Assembly: GCA_020725665.1 (NCBI GenBank)
Contig: DYEO01000049.1
Location: 28,022-92,021 of the forward strand
DNA: 64,000 bases
DNA from: Dethiobacter sp.
GTDB taxonomy: Bacteria; Bacillota; Dethiobacteria; DTU022; UBA8154
Direction of reading: 5' to 3'
Position numbers and translations under genes: made by a program. Below the pieces are notes generated by a model. It had not been told where the DNA came from, ran no database searches, and was given only the letters and a program-made list of their open reading frames with translations. Below are positions 1 to 8,431 of the stretch, piece after piece; within the stretch, counting starts at the first letter, position 1; each line of letters starts with the position of its first letter.

Positions 1-1
1 C

Positions 2-802
2 TATCTTACCCTGGTGGAAAAACTTCCGGTGCCGCGGGGGCAGGACCCGGACAGCCGTAAAGTGGCCCTGCTGGTCAAGGGTTGTGACAGCCGGGCCGTG
101 GTACAGCAGCTTATAGAGCAGGGGATTGGGCGGGACAGTGTTTTTGTCATCGGTTGTCCCTGCCGGGGGGTTGTTGACCTGAAAAAAGTTGAAGCAAAGT
201 TTCCCGGTATGCGGGAAAAGGTCAGCGCAACGTGGGGGAACGGGACGATTATTTTTAATCTCCCCAACGGTAACGTAGAGGTTCCCCGGCAGGAAGTTTT
301 GGCCGGCAAGTGTCTTACCTGCCGTTATCCCAACCCGCTGCTTAGCGACCTTAACTTTGGTGAAGAGGTGGCGGTCTGGGGCAGCGACGACTATGCCGAC
401 GTTAAGAATCTGGAGGCGGGAAGCCCACAGGAACGGTGGAGTTTCTGGGAAGAGAAATTCGCAAGTTGTATGCGCTGTTATTCCTGCCGCAACGTTTGCC
501 CCATGTGTTACTGTGAGGACTGCGTGCTGGACAGGTTGAATCCGCAGTGGGTAATGCGCTCCGTCAATACTGCCGAGAATACGGCTTTTCATCTCGCCAG
601 GGCTTTCCACCTGGCCGGCCGCTGTATCGAGTGCGGTGAATGTGAGCGGGTCTGTCCGGTCGATATACCTATAATGAAGCTGAACAGGAAGCTGAGCAAA
701 GAGGTACGGGAGAAGTACGCATTCGAACCCGGGCTGGATCCTGAATCCAAACCGTTACAGGCCAGTTATCGACCCGATGACAAAGAAGACTTCATTCTCT
801 AG
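2..802 (+). CDS. FlxC-like Fe-S protein with FrhB-like N-terminal region (5' end outside window)
   Basis: The reading frame is open from the first bases, so the start probably lies upstream; the first in-window start codon is GTG at 14. The N-terminal part resembles the F420-hydrogenase beta (FrhB-like) fold. Near residues 150-170 a cysteine cluster reads CMRCYSCRNVCPMCYCEDC, and near 195-215 there is a classical CIECGECERVCP ferredoxin motif, so two or more [4Fe-4S] clusters are expected. It stands tightly before an AsrA-like Fe-S protein and an AsrB-like FAD/NAD protein. That trio matches FlxC-FlxB-FlxA of the NADH-linked Hdr-Flx complexes of anaerobes. The role as an electron conduit to HdrABC is inferred, because hdr and flxD are not in the window. 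A formate- or coenzyme-linked oxidoreductase subunit is an alternative. Confidence 0.7.
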   Translation, partial: YLTLVEKLPVPRGQDPDSRKVALLVKGCDSRAVVQQLIEQGIGRDSVFVIGCPCRGVVDLKKVEAKFPGMREKVSATWGNGTIIFNLPNGNVEVPRQEVLAGKCLTCRYPNPLLSDLNFGEEVAVWGSDDYADVKNLEAGSPQERWSFWEEKFASCMRCYSCRNVCPMCYCEDCVLDRLNPQWVMRSVNTAENTAFHLARAFHLAGRCIECGECERVCPVDIPIMKLNRKLSKEVREKYAFEPGLDPESKPLQASYRPDDKEDFIL

Positions 803-813
803 AGGTGGATTTA

Positions 814-1827
814 ATGGATATTAAAAAAGTGCGTAATGAGAAGTTCGCTGATTTTCTCGCCATCCTGGGTGAGCAAAAGCTTTACGCCCCCCAAAAGGTG
901 GGGGAAAGCCTCCGCTTTGCTCACGTGACGGACAGCAGCAAAGTGGAGTTGGCCATGGCCAATACCACGGTGCCGCCGAAAAGCATCTTCTTCCCCCAGA
1001 CAGAGACCCTCTACCGCTACGAGATGGGTAATACGGAGATACAGCCGCCGGCAGTGGGAGAAGTGGGGATTGTCCTCGGCGTAAGGCCCTGCGATGCCCG
1101 GGCCCAGGTTATTGTTGACAACCTCTTTTCCTGGGACGTGGATGATCCCTATTATAAAGAACGGCGGGATAAAGCCACGGTGGTGGGCCTGGCCTGCAAT
1201 AAACCATGTGTCAACTGTTTCTGTCTTTCCCTGGGAGGTGATCCGGCCTCCACGGAGGGGATGGATCTGCTCATGACCGAACTGGATGATGCATACCTGC
1301 TGCAGCCCCTTACGGAGAAGGGTGAAAAACTCTGCCAGGCTGCCGCGGCGGTGGCAGAGCCGGCAACGGCAGAAGATCTGGCTGCGGCGGAAGGGCTGCA
1401 CGGGCAGGCGCGGGAGATGATCACGCGCAAAATCGAGACGGGAGGTATCCCGGAAAATCTGCCGGCCCTTTGGGAAAATGCCCTCTGGCAGGAGACCGCT
1501 GCTTCCTGCCTGGGTTGCGGTATCTGCACCTACCTTTGCCCCACCTGCCACTGCTTCGATATCCAGGATGAGGTGGAGGGCTTGGAGGGGCGGCGTTGCC
1601 GCATGTGGGACTCGTGCATGTTTAAGGAATACACCCTGCACGCCTCGGGGCACAACCCCCGTCCCACCCGCCGGGAACGGACGCGCAACCGCATCAATCA
1701 CAAGTACTCTTATTTTGTCGACAAGTTCAACGTCATTGCCTGTGTGGGCTGTGGGCGGTGCATTAATCACTGCCCGGTAAATATCGATATCCTGGAGATT
1801 TTAGCACAGGTCAAGGAGGCACTATGA
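814..1827 (+). CDS. FlxB-like 4Fe-4S dicluster protein (AsrA/HydB-like)
   Basis: A 337-residue cytoplasmic Fe-S protein. Near residue 230 it has CLGCGICTYLCPTCHC and near residue 310 CVGCGRCINHCP, the two [4Fe-4S] sites typical of sulfite reductase subunit A and hydrogenase beta subunits. An RPCDARA motif near residue 90 is also usual in this family. I chose ATG 814 because AGAGGTGG lies just before it; an in-frame GTG at 805 is too close to the upstream stop. It sits 11 bp after the FlxC-like gene, and the next gene overlaps it by 4 bp, so the three are probably translated together. It would pass electrons between the NADH/FAD subunit and the Hdr part. Confidence 0.75.
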   Translation: MDIKKVRNEKFADFLAILGEQKLYAPQKVGESLRFAHVTDSSKVELAMANTTVPPKSIFFPQTETLYRYEMGNTEIQPPAVGEVGIVLGVRPCDARAQVIVDNLFSWDVDDPYYKERRDKATVVGLACNKPCVNCFCLSLGGDPASTEGMDLLMTELDDAYLLQPLTEKGEKLCQAAAAVAEPATAEDLAAAEGLHGQAREMITRKIETGGIPENLPALWENALWQETAASCLGCGICTYLCPTCHCFDIQDEVEGLEGRRCRMWDSCMFKEYTLHASGHNPRPTRRERTRNRINHKYSYFVDKFNVIACVGCGRCINHCPVNIDILEILAQVKEAL

Positions 1828-2672
1828 AAGAGAACGGCAATCCCTATCAACCTCATATAGCGACAGTTGAAGATGCCTGGTATGAAACACAGGGCGATCG
1901 CTGCATCAAGACCTTTAAGGTTGTCTTCGACGACGAAAAGGTGAGGGAAAGCTGGGCACACCGGCCGGGCCAGTGCGCCATGATCGGCATACTGGGCGTT
2001 GGGGAGAGCATGATTTCCATCTCCTGTTCACCCACGGAAGGCCGATTCCTGCGTTTTTCCGTGATGCGTATGGGCAAGGTGACCCAGGCCCTGCACGAAC
2101 TGGAACCGGGCGATAAAATGACGGTGCGCGGCCCCTACGGCAACAGCTTTCCCGTAGATGAATGGAAAGGTAAGAAGATCATCACTATCGGCGGGGGAAT
2201 TGGCCAGGCTCCCCTGCGTCCCATTATCGAGTACGTCAAGGCCAACCGCGGTGATTATGCCGGTTTGACCTTAATTTATGGTTCCCGTACCTCGGGAGAC
2301 CTCTGTTTTAAGAGCGAATTCGACACATATAACGCCGCGAACGATGTTTGCTGCCACCTCTCCATTGACGTGGCCGAGGAAGGCTGGCCCCATTATGTAG
2401 GCTTTGTTCCTTCTCTGCTCATGGAGGTGAATCCTTCTCCCGAGAATACAATCGCCATCACCTGTGGGCCTCCGATCATGATCCGTTTTGTCCTGGAAAA
2501 TCTGAAGAAACTTAATTTTGCCGATGAGCAAATCTACACCACGCTGGAAAACAGGATGAAATGCGGTTTCGGCAAGTGCGGCCGCTGCAACGTGGGCAAC
2601 CTGTATGTCTGTAAGGACGGTCCCGTTTTCAGCTATGCCACGCTTAAGGATATTCCTGAAGCCTTTGCCTGA
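1824..2672 (+). CDS. FlxA-like FAD/NAD(P)-binding reductase subunit (AsrB/HydG-like)
   Basis: A 282-residue ferredoxin-reductase-type flavoprotein. RPGQ and SISCSP near residues 45-75 form the FAD part, GGGIGQAPLRP near 120 begins the NAD-binding part, and the C-terminal MKCGFGKCGRCNVG...C is the [2Fe-2S] site of dihydroorotate-dehydrogenase-B-type electron-transfer subunits. Its ATG overlaps the preceding stop as ATGA, with AAGGAGG 5 bp upstream. It should oxidise NADH and hand electrons to the Fe-S subunits before it. It is the last gene of its operon, followed by a clear terminator. Sulfite reductase subunit AsrB is an alternative, but no AsrC-like gene follows. Confidence 0.78.
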   Translation: MKENGNPYQPHIATVEDAWYETQGDRCIKTFKVVFDDEKVRESWAHRPGQCAMIGILGVGESMISISCSPTEGRFLRFSVMRMGKVTQALHELEPGDKMTVRGPYGNSFPVDEWKGKKIITIGGGIGQAPLRPIIEYVKANRGDYAGLTLIYGSRTSGDLCFKSEFDTYNAANDVCCHLSIDVAEEGWPHYVGFVPSLLMEVNPSPENTIAITCGPPIMIRFVLENLKKLNFADEQIYTTLENRMKCGFGKCGRCNVGNLYVCKDGPVFSYATLKDIPEAFA

Positions 2673-2716
2673 TGCTTGGGGGAGCCTTATTCACTGTTTT
2701 TAACCTGGTTTACACG

Positions 2717-2749
2717 AAAAGGGGCTAATGGTATTTCTTAGCCCCTTTT
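2717..2749 (+). terminator. Rho-independent terminator of the Flx-like operon
   Basis: A 12-bp perfect stem, AAAAGGGGCTAA paired with TTAGCCCCTTTT, has a 9-nt loop and ends in a T run. It lies 45 bp after the stop codon of the FAD/NAD subunit and separates that operon from the RseC-like gene. Confidence 0.85.
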
Positions 2750-2814
2750 GGACTTCATAGGGGCTGCTTGTTCAGGCCGGTCGGGAAAAACCATTATTTA
2801 CCCGTGTTTCATCC

Positions 2815-2844
2815 TTGATCCGGGCCTGTCCCCTGATTTATACT
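2815..2844 (+). promoter_or_regulatory. Candidate sigma-A promoter for the RseC-like gene
   Basis: TTGATC and TATACT are separated by 18 bp, about 55 bp before the RseC-like start. The match is good but was judged by eye only. Confidence 0.5.
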
Positions 2845-2899
2845 ACTGATTGACTGAAGGCCGGAGGCATAATCGGGTAAAGGAAGGACGTGAACTGTC

Positions 2900-3385
2900 T
2901 TGGATCATTTCGGACAGGTGGTGGAACTGAAGGAGCATAACAAGGCTTTAGTAAAGGTTCGTCACAATCTTTCCTGCAGCAACTGCGGTCGCTGCGGCGG
3001 CTTTTTCGGTGATCCGGAAAAAAATCAGTATCACCTGGTGGAGGTTTTCAACCCCATCGGCGCCGCAAAAGGGCAGCTTGTGCGCCTGGAGGCGCGGGCC
3101 TCAGAGATGCTCATGGCTGCTTTCCTGCTTTATCTTTTGCCCCTGGTTGCCCTGCTGGTGGGGCTTTTCGCCGGCCGGGCCGTTGCCCTTGCCGGCGGAC
3201 TGGCGGGCAGTGCCGATATGTGGGGTCTGGGCACGGGGTTGATCTTCATGGTATTGCTGTTTTCACTGCTGCGCCTGCAGGAGCGCCGCCTGGCAAAGGG
3301 AAAGCGTTTTAAGGCTGTTATCGCCGCCGTGGTGAGCGAAGAGGAGATTCCCGAGCATGCCCGCCTTCCGGCACCGGCAGAGTAG
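2900..3385 (+). CDS. SoxR-reducing system protein RseC family membrane protein
   Basis: A 161-residue protein with an N-terminal motif SCSNCGRCGGFFG (residues 24-38), whose cysteines could hold a metal cluster, followed by two membrane segments at about residues 66-88 and 100-120 and a charged tail. This matches the RseC/MucC family. Firmicute members often accompany Rnf-type electron transport, but no rnf genes are visible here. The start is TTG with AGGAAGG 12 bp upstream. It stands alone between a terminator and the lysine-riboswitch promoter, so it is probably monocistronic. The exact role is unknown. Confidence 0.7.
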   Translation: MDHFGQVVELKEHNKALVKVRHNLSCSNCGRCGGFFGDPEKNQYHLVEVFNPIGAAKGQLVRLEARASEMLMAAFLLYLLPLVALLVGLFAGRAVALAGGLAGSADMWGLGTGLIFMVLLFSLLRLQERRLAKGKRFKAVIAAVVSEEEIPEHARLPAPAE

Positions 3386-3406
3386 AAACTCAACCTAAAT
3401 CAGTAG

Positions 3407-3435
3407 TTGCGGTTCCCTTTGCTTTATGTTAAAAT
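3407..3435 (+). promoter_or_regulatory. Sigma-A promoter of the lysine riboswitch transcript
   Basis: TTGCGG and TAAAAT are separated by exactly 17 bp. The expected start near 3442 gives a leader of about 40 nt before the riboswitch fold and about 330 nt before lysA. Confidence 0.65.
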
Positions 3436-3483
3436 ACTGCAAATAAAAAAAGCATAGGCAATGCCTCATCTCTTAATAACCGG

Positions 3484-3677
3484 GGTGAGGTAGAGGTGCG
3501 GAAGGTCATGAGTATCCTGGGGAGGACCGGTCTTGTGAGCCGGGTAAAAGGGGCCGCCGCCGAAGTTTTCAGCTTTTACCGGGAAGCTGGAAGCTGGTCC
3601 GCCGGTGAATAATCTGCGGACTGTCACCTGGAAGAGCGTGAGTAAGCCCTAATGTCCAGGTGGAGCGCTATCTCAAC
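3484..3677 (+). promoter_or_regulatory. Lysine riboswitch (L box) upstream of lysA
   Basis: The conserved blocks of the L box are present in order: GAGGTAGAGGTGCG at 3487, AGTATCCTGGGGA near 3510, an AAAGGGGCCGCCGCCGAAG block at 3546, CTGGTCCGCCGGTG near 3594, ACTGTCACCTGG near 3620 and GGAGCGCTATCTC at 3662-3674. The first and last blocks pair as the closing P1 helix. Lysine binding should reduce expression of lysA and of any genes co-transcribed with it. The motif match and the gene downstream agree. Confidence 0.9.
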
Positions 3678-3695
3678 AGGGCTTAAGAGGGTATA

Positions 3696-3752
3696 AACGG
3701 GCTTTGCAACAGGCGGCTGACGGTTAAACCCGGGAAGCCGTTTTATCTTTTT
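3696..3752 (+). terminator. Candidate riboswitch-controlled terminator before lysA
   Basis: AACGGGCTT (3696-3704) can pair with AAGCCGTT (3735-3742), with one bulged G, and is followed by TTTTATCTTTTT. Upstream, AAGCCCT (3644-3650) in the riboswitch can pair with AGGGCTT (3678-3684), a plausible competing antiterminator. The pairing was read by eye. Confidence 0.55.
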
Positions 3753-3771
3753 ACAGGGGTGGTGAACAGGA

Positions 3772-5067
3772 GTGATAAGAGCAGGTACAATTCAGGTAAA
3801 CGGGCAGGGGCACCTGGAGATTGGCGGTTGTGATACGGTGGAGCTGGCGGAACGGTACGGCACGCCCCTGTATATTATGGATGAAGAACTGCTGCGCAAA
3901 AACTGCCGCCGTTTTCGTAATGCCCTGCAGCAGAGTTATCCCCACGGGCAGGTTATTTTTGCCGGCAAGGCCTTTCTTGTGCTGGCTATGGCCCGCCTGG
4001 TTGGCGAGGAAGGGCTGGGCCTGGATGTGGTTTCGGGCGGGGAGCTGTACACCGCCTTGAAAGCCGGTTTTCCGGCAGAACGGCTATTTTTCCACGGCAA
4101 CAACAAAACAGGGACGGAACTGGCGGAGGCGCTTGATGCCGGTACAGGTAGAATAATCGTGGACAGCATGATGGAGTTGGAGGATCTGATCGCCCTGGCG
4201 CGGCAAAAAGGGAAAAAGGCTGCTGTACTCCTGCGCCTGCGGCCGGGAGTAGAAGCACATACTCACGAGTACATTCAAACAGGGCAGGAAGATTCCAAGT
4301 TCGGTTTTGCCCTGGAGGAAGAGGCTCTTACAGCCGTGCGCCTTGCCCTTTCCGTTCCGGATCATATTGAACTGGCAGGGTTCCACTGTCATATCGGTTC
4401 CCAGATTTTCCAGATTGAGCCTTATCGCCCGGCTGCACAGACGATGCTTCGTTTCATGGCCCTGGTAAGAAAACAAACAGGTTTTGTGGTTTCCCAGCTC
4501 AACATGGGAGGGGGCCTGGGCATCCGCTACCGCAGCAGCGATAATCCTCCTTCCATCGAGGCTTTTGTGGCCAACCTGGCAACGGCGGTGACACAGGCGG
4601 CAGAGGAAGAGGAATTTCCCCTGCCCGAACTGCTGTTGGAGCCGGGTCGCTCTATCTGCGGCGAGGCAGGGATAACCCTATACCGAATCGGTGTGATTAA
4701 AGAAGTCCCCGGGATACGCCGCTACGTCTCCGTGGACGGGGGAATGATGGATAATATCCGGCCCGCCCTTTATGGGGCCGGTTACGAAGCAATTCTGGCC
4801 AATAAAGCTGACCGGGAAGGGGTGGGGACGGTCACCATTGCCGGTAAGGCCTGCGAATCGGGGGACATTCTTATTGACGAATCCTTCCTCCCACCGGTGG
4901 AAAAAGGTGACCTGCTGGCCGTCTTCAGCACCGGAGCCTACTGCTATGCCATGGCCAGCAACTACAACCGGAACCCCCGCCCGGGCGTCCTCTTTGTGCG
5001 GGACGGCAAAGCGCGGGTTGCCGTGCGCCGCGAGAGTTATGAGCACATGGTAGCGCTGGATATGTAA
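3772..5067 (+). CDS. lysA: Diaminopimelate decarboxylase
   Basis: A 431-residue PLP enzyme that makes L-lysine from meso-DAP in the cytoplasm. The PLP lysine is K66 in FAGKAF; HCHIGSQ, NMGGGLG, EPGRSICGEAG, ACESGD (about residue 360) and the GAYCYAMASNYN tail are all present. The length is normal. The start is GTG with AGGGGTGG about 9 bp upstream. It is the first gene behind the lysine riboswitch, which explains its control. dapF follows 95 bp later across a heptamer repeat, and the block continues with dapL, asd and aspartokinase. Confidence 0.95.
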   Translation: MIRAGTIQVNGQGHLEIGGCDTVELAERYGTPLYIMDEELLRKNCRRFRNALQQSYPHGQVIFAGKAFLVLAMARLVGEEGLGLDVVSGGELYTALKAGFPAERLFFHGNNKTGTELAEALDAGTGRIIVDSMMELEDLIALARQKGKKAAVLLRLRPGVEAHTHEYIQTGQEDSKFGFALEEEALTAVRLALSVPDHIELAGFHCHIGSQIFQIEPYRPAAQTMLRFMALVRKQTGFVVSQLNMGGGLGIRYRSSDNPPSIEAFVANLATAVTQAAEEEEFPLPELLLEPGRSICGEAGITLYRIGVIKEVPGIRRYVSVDGGMMDNIRPALYGAGYEAILANKADREGVGTVTIAGKACESGDILIDESFLPPVEKGDLLAVFSTGAYCYAMASNYNRNPRPGVLFVRDGKARVAVRRESYEHMVALDM

Positions 5068-5144
5068 CAAGAAGCAAGAAGCAAGAAGCAGGAAGCAGGA
5101 AGCAGGAAGCAGGAAAAAGGAAAAAGGAAAAAGGAAAAAGGAAA
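5068..5144 (+). repeat. Period-7 tandem repeat directly after lysA
   Basis: About eleven 7-bp units run without a break: CAAGAAG twice, then CAGGAAG-type units, then AAGGAAA-type units. The array begins at the first base after the lysA stop codon and ends just before the dapF ribosome-binding site. The units drift in sequence while keeping the 7-bp period. Confidence 0.9.
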
Positions 5145-5162
5145 AAATGGGAGGAATCTCCT

Positions 5163-6011
5163 TTGTCTGTTATCTCTTTTACCAAAATGCAGGGCCTGGG
5201 CAATGATTTTATTGTAATTAACAACATAAAATATGGATTAGCCGGAGAATATTACGCTGCCAGGGCCTCCCGCCTCTGTGACCGTCATTTCGGCATCGGG
5301 GCGGACGGCCTGGCCGTGATCGAACGGGGGGAGAAAACCCCTTTTTATATGCGTATCTTCAATGCGGACGGCAGTGAAGCGGAAATGTGCGGTAACGCCA
5401 TCCGCTGCCTGGCTCGCTATCTCTGGGAAAGGGGTCTGTGTGAAGAGCCTGTTTTTTCCATCGAGACGGGGGCCGGCCTGAAGGAAGTAAGCCTGTTGCT
5501 GCAGGGAACGGCAGTGCAGACAGTGAAAGTCGATATGGGTGCGCCGCTGCTGGAGAGCACAGCCATACCGGTCAGCGGCCCGGCACGCCGCGTTATTAAT
5601 GAAACGGTCCGGGTTGAGGGGGAGGAACTGGTCTTTACCGCAGTCAGCATGGGCAATCCCCACTGTGTGATTTTCCTGCCGTCGTTTGAGGATATTTCCT
5701 GGCAGCGCTGGGGGGAGATGCTGGAAAACAACCCTCTTTTTCCGCGGCGTACCAATGTGGAATTTGTCCGGGTCCTGAACCCGGCAGAGGTTGAAGTAAA
5801 GGTCTGGGAGAGAGGCGCCGGCCCAACCCTGGCCTGTGGCACCGGTGCGTGTGCCGTTGTGGTGGCCGGTGTAATAACCGGTCGCCTCCGCTCCCCGGTA
5901 AGGGTACACCTTCCGGGAGGGGCCCTGAACATCTCCTGGGAGGAGGGGGCCGGCGTCACCATGGAGGGCCCGGCAGAAGAAGTTTACAGCGGAAACTTCC
6001 GCATTGAATAA
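5163..6011 (+). CDS. dapF: Diaminopimelate epimerase
   Basis: A 282-residue enzyme that interconverts LL- and meso-DAP. The catalytic cysteine pair is visible as C76 in EMCGNA and C225 in ACGTGACA, and the N-terminal MQGLGNDF is typical. The TTG start is set by GGAGG 8 bp upstream. Together with the downstream LL-DAP aminotransferase it completes the short DapL route to meso-DAP, which serves both lysine (LysA) and the cell wall (MurE). A GTAGGGGCG palindrome follows. Confidence 0.95.
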   Translation: MSVISFTKMQGLGNDFIVINNIKYGLAGEYYAARASRLCDRHFGIGADGLAVIERGEKTPFYMRIFNADGSEAEMCGNAIRCLARYLWERGLCEEPVFSIETGAGLKEVSLLLQGTAVQTVKVDMGAPLLESTAIPVSGPARRVINETVRVEGEELVFTAVSMGNPHCVIFLPSFEDISWQRWGEMLENNPLFPRRTNVEFVRVLNPAEVEVKVWERGAGPTLACGTGACAVVVAGVITGRLRSPVRVHLPGGALNISWEEGAGVTMEGPAEEVYSGNFRIE

Positions 6012-6031
6012 GTCCAAAGTCAAAAGTCGGC

Positions 6032-6058
6032 GTAGGGGCGGCTGTCCACAGCCGCCCG
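6032..6058 (+). repeat. GTAGGGGCG-type palindrome between dapF and dapL
   Basis: GTAGGGGCGGCTGTCCACAG is followed by CCGCCCG; GGGCGGCTGT pairs with ACAGCCGCCC around a 2-base centre. Just before it, AAGTCCA-AAGTCAA-AAGTCGG (6010-6030) is a degenerate 7-bp repeat starting at the dapF stop. Confidence 0.8.
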
Positions 6059-6094
6059 GATAATAAATTTTTGCGATAAGGAGGTTATACTAAC

Positions 6095-7270
6095 ATGGAT
6101 CGCCTGTCCGAACGCATACGCAAGTTGCCCCGCTATCTTTTTGCGGAGATTGACAAGAAGGTAAAGGCAGCCCGGCAAAAGGGAGTGGATGTGATCTCCC
6201 TGGGGATCGGGGATCCCGATTCTCCCACTCCCGATTTCATCGTAAAACGTATGCAGGAGGAGGTTGCCAGGGCCGTTAACCATAATTATCCACCGGATGA
6301 AGGGCTGGCCGAGTTTCGTGAAGCCGTAGCGGCGTACTACCGCAGGCGTCACGGTGTCGACCTGGATCCCCAGCGTGAAGTAGTGCCGCTGATTGGCTCC
6401 AAGGAGGGGATTGCCCATATCGCTTTCTGCTTTACAGACCCGGGGGACGTGAACCTGGTGCCCGATCCGGGATATCCTGTATACAGCATCGGCACCCTCT
6501 TTGCCGGGGGGATGCCTCAGCTTATGCCCCTTTTACGGGAGAACGCTTTTTTGCCCAATTTGGATAATATCCCCGTGGAATCGGCCCGCCTGGCCAAGCT
6601 GATGTTTCTCAATTACCCCAATAACCCCACGGGTGCTGTGGCGTCACGGCAGTTTTTTGCCGAGGCGGTGGATTTTGCCCGGCAGTACAACCTGATCATC
6701 TGTCATGATGCCGCTTACAGTGAAATCGCTTTTGACGATTACAGGCCCATCAGTTTCCTGGAGGTGGAGGGAGGCAAAGATGTGGCCATCGAATTCGGTT
6801 CCCTTTCCAAGACCTTCAACATGACGGGGTGGCGCCTCGGCTATGCTGTGGGAAACAGTATGGCGGTGGAGGCCCTTTATCGTTTTAAGACGAATATTGA
6901 TTCAGGTGTTTTTAAGGCGATTCAATATGCCGGGGTGGAAGCCCTTACCAACCCCCGTATGGAGCCTTTTGTGAGCGGGCTGCGCGACCTTTACCAGCGA
7001 CGCCGGGATATTGCCGTTCAGGCCCTGCAGGAGGCAGGATGGCAGATCGAACCACCCCGGGGCACTTTCTATCTCTGGGCTCCTGTTCCCGATGGTTATA
7101 CCTCCGCGGGGTTTGTCGGTTACATTCTGGAACAAACGGGAGTGGTGCTTACACCGGGACGTGGTTTCGGCAAATACGGGGAAGGATATTTCCGCATCGC
7201 CCTCACCGTTGGTGAGGAGAGGCTGCAGGAGGCCATGGAACGCATTAAAAATGCGGTAAGGTTTAGTTAA
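6095..7270 (+). CDS. dapL: LL-diaminopimelate aminotransferase
   Basis: A 391-residue class I/II PLP aminotransferase that converts tetrahydrodipicolinate to LL-DAP in one step, bypassing the acylated intermediates. [23 protein letters not shown] and the PLP lysine K239 in [15 protein letters not shown] are clear. The ATG has AAGGAGG upstream. Its place between dapF and asd supports DapL over a general aminotransferase. No dapD/dapE-type gene is nearby, and dapA and dapB are also not in the window. Confidence 0.88.
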   Translation: MDRLSERIRKLPRYLFAEIDKKVKAARQKGVDVISLGIGDPDSPTPDFIVKRMQEEVARAVNHNYPPDEGLAEFREAVAAYYRRRHGVDLDPQREVVPLIGSKEGIAHIAFCFTDPGDVNLVPDPGYPVYSIGTLFAGGMPQLMPLLRENAFLPNLDNIPVESARLAKLMFLNYPNNPTGAVASRQFFAEAVDFARQYNLIICHDAAYSEIAFDDYRPISFLEVEGGKDVAIEFGSLSKTFNMTGWRLGYAVGNSMAVEALYRFKTNIDSGVFKAIQYAGVEALTNPRMEPFVSGLRDLYQRRRDIAVQALQEAGWQIEPPRGTFYLWAPVPDGYTSAGFVGYILEQTGVVLTPGRGFGKYGEGYFRIALTVGEERLQEAMERIKNAVRFS

Positions 7271-7332
7271 TGCCGTTAACAACACATTTTTCGCACTAAA
7301 TTAATATAATTTTATTAAAAGGGGTTGTTCTT

Positions 7333-8352
7333 ATGTCCGGGTTCAATGTAGCCATCGTCGGCGTTACCGGTATGGTGGGCCAGGCTTTTATTCGCGTGCT
7401 GCTGGAACGCAATTTTCCGGTGAAGGGTTGGAAAATGCTTGCGTCAGCCCGCTCCGCAGATAAAAAAGTGGAGGTCGGAGGCAGGTACTATCCTATTGAA
7501 GAAGCCCAGCCCGCTTCATTCGCCGGGGTGGATTTTGCCTTCTTCAGTGCGGGAGGGGAGATCAGCGAAGCACTTGCTCCCGAGGCTGTAAAGAGGGGAG
7601 CTGTCGTAGTGGACAACAGCAGCGCTTTTCGTATGGATCCCCAGGTTCCCCTTGTTGTACCCGAGGTTAATCCGGAGGCGGCGCACCGGCACCAGGGGCT
7701 TATCGCCAACCCGAATTGCTCCACAATCCAGATGGTCGTAGCCCTGCAGCCCCTGCACCTGGCAGCGGGCTTGAAGCGGGTGGTGGTTGCCACTTACCAG
7801 TCTGTATCCGGAGCGGGTAAAGAGGCTGTGGATGAGCTGACAGCCCAGAGCGAGGCAGTTTTAACGGGGAAAGAAGTTGTGAAGGAACGCATACCCTACA
7901 AGGGTGCAGCGCGCCACCACCAGATTGCCTTCAACATGGTGCCGCATATCGATGTTTTTGAAGAGGATGACTACACCAAGGAAGAGATGAAAATGATCCG
8001 GGAGACGCGCAAGATTATGGGACTGCCGGAATTGCCTGTTACATCCACGACGGTGCGCGTGCCCGTTTTCAACGGCCATTGCGAAGCGGTTAACGTGGAG
8101 TTTAACAATCCCCTCACGCCGCAACAGGCCCGACAGGCACTGGCCGGTTTCCCCGGTGTGGTGGTGATGGATGATCCGGCAGAATTTCTTTATCCCATGC
8201 CGATCCACACGGAAGGCCGGGACGAGGTTTTTGTCGGACGGATCCGCTGTGACCGTTCCGTCCCCTACGGCCTCAATATGTGGGTGGTTGCAGACAATAT
8301 TCGTAAAGGTGCGGCAACCAATTCCATTCAGATCGCTGAACTGCTTATCTAG
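7333..8352 (+). CDS. asd: Aspartate-semialdehyde dehydrogenase
   Basis: A 339-residue NADPH enzyme that reduces aspartyl phosphate to aspartate semialdehyde, the branch point to DAP, threonine and methionine. GVTGMVGQ forms the nucleotide loop, and the catalytic cysteine is C129 in NPNCSTIQ; SGAGKEA follows. It sits between dapL and aspartokinase, as in the Bacillus asd-dapG pair. The start ATG has AAAAGGGG upstream. A period-7 repeat begins two bases after its stop. Confidence 0.95.
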   Translation: MSGFNVAIVGVTGMVGQAFIRVLLERNFPVKGWKMLASARSADKKVEVGGRYYPIEEAQPASFAGVDFAFFSAGGEISEALAPEAVKRGAVVVDNSSAFRMDPQVPLVVPEVNPEAAHRHQGLIANPNCSTIQMVVALQPLHLAAGLKRVVVATYQSVSGAGKEAVDELTAQSEAVLTGKEVVKERIPYKGAARHHQIAFNMVPHIDVFEEDDYTKEEMKMIRETRKIMGLPELPVTSTTVRVPVFNGHCEAVNVEFNNPLTPQQARQALAGFPGVVVMDDPAEFLYPMPIHTEGRDEVFVGRIRCDRSVPYGLNMWVVADNIRKGAATNSIQIAELLI

Positions 8353-8354
8353 GC

Positions 8355-8389
8355 CAGTAGTCAGTAGTCAGTAGTCAGTAGTCAGGAGT
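8355..8389 (+). repeat. CAGTAGT period-7 tandem repeat after asd
   Basis: Four perfect CAGTAGT units and one CAGGAGT unit start 2 bp after the asd stop codon. The unit differs from the arrays after lysA and hisI, but the 7-bp period is the same. Confidence 0.92.
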
Positions 8390-8431
8390 CATATTTGTAT
8401 TTATCGTAGCTTTTAAGGAGAGTGGTAACTG

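Noticed and set aside
811..1770. Minus-strand open frame opposite the FlxB-like gene
   Set aside because: The plus-strand frame carries clear ferredoxin motifs; the reverse frame is its shadow.
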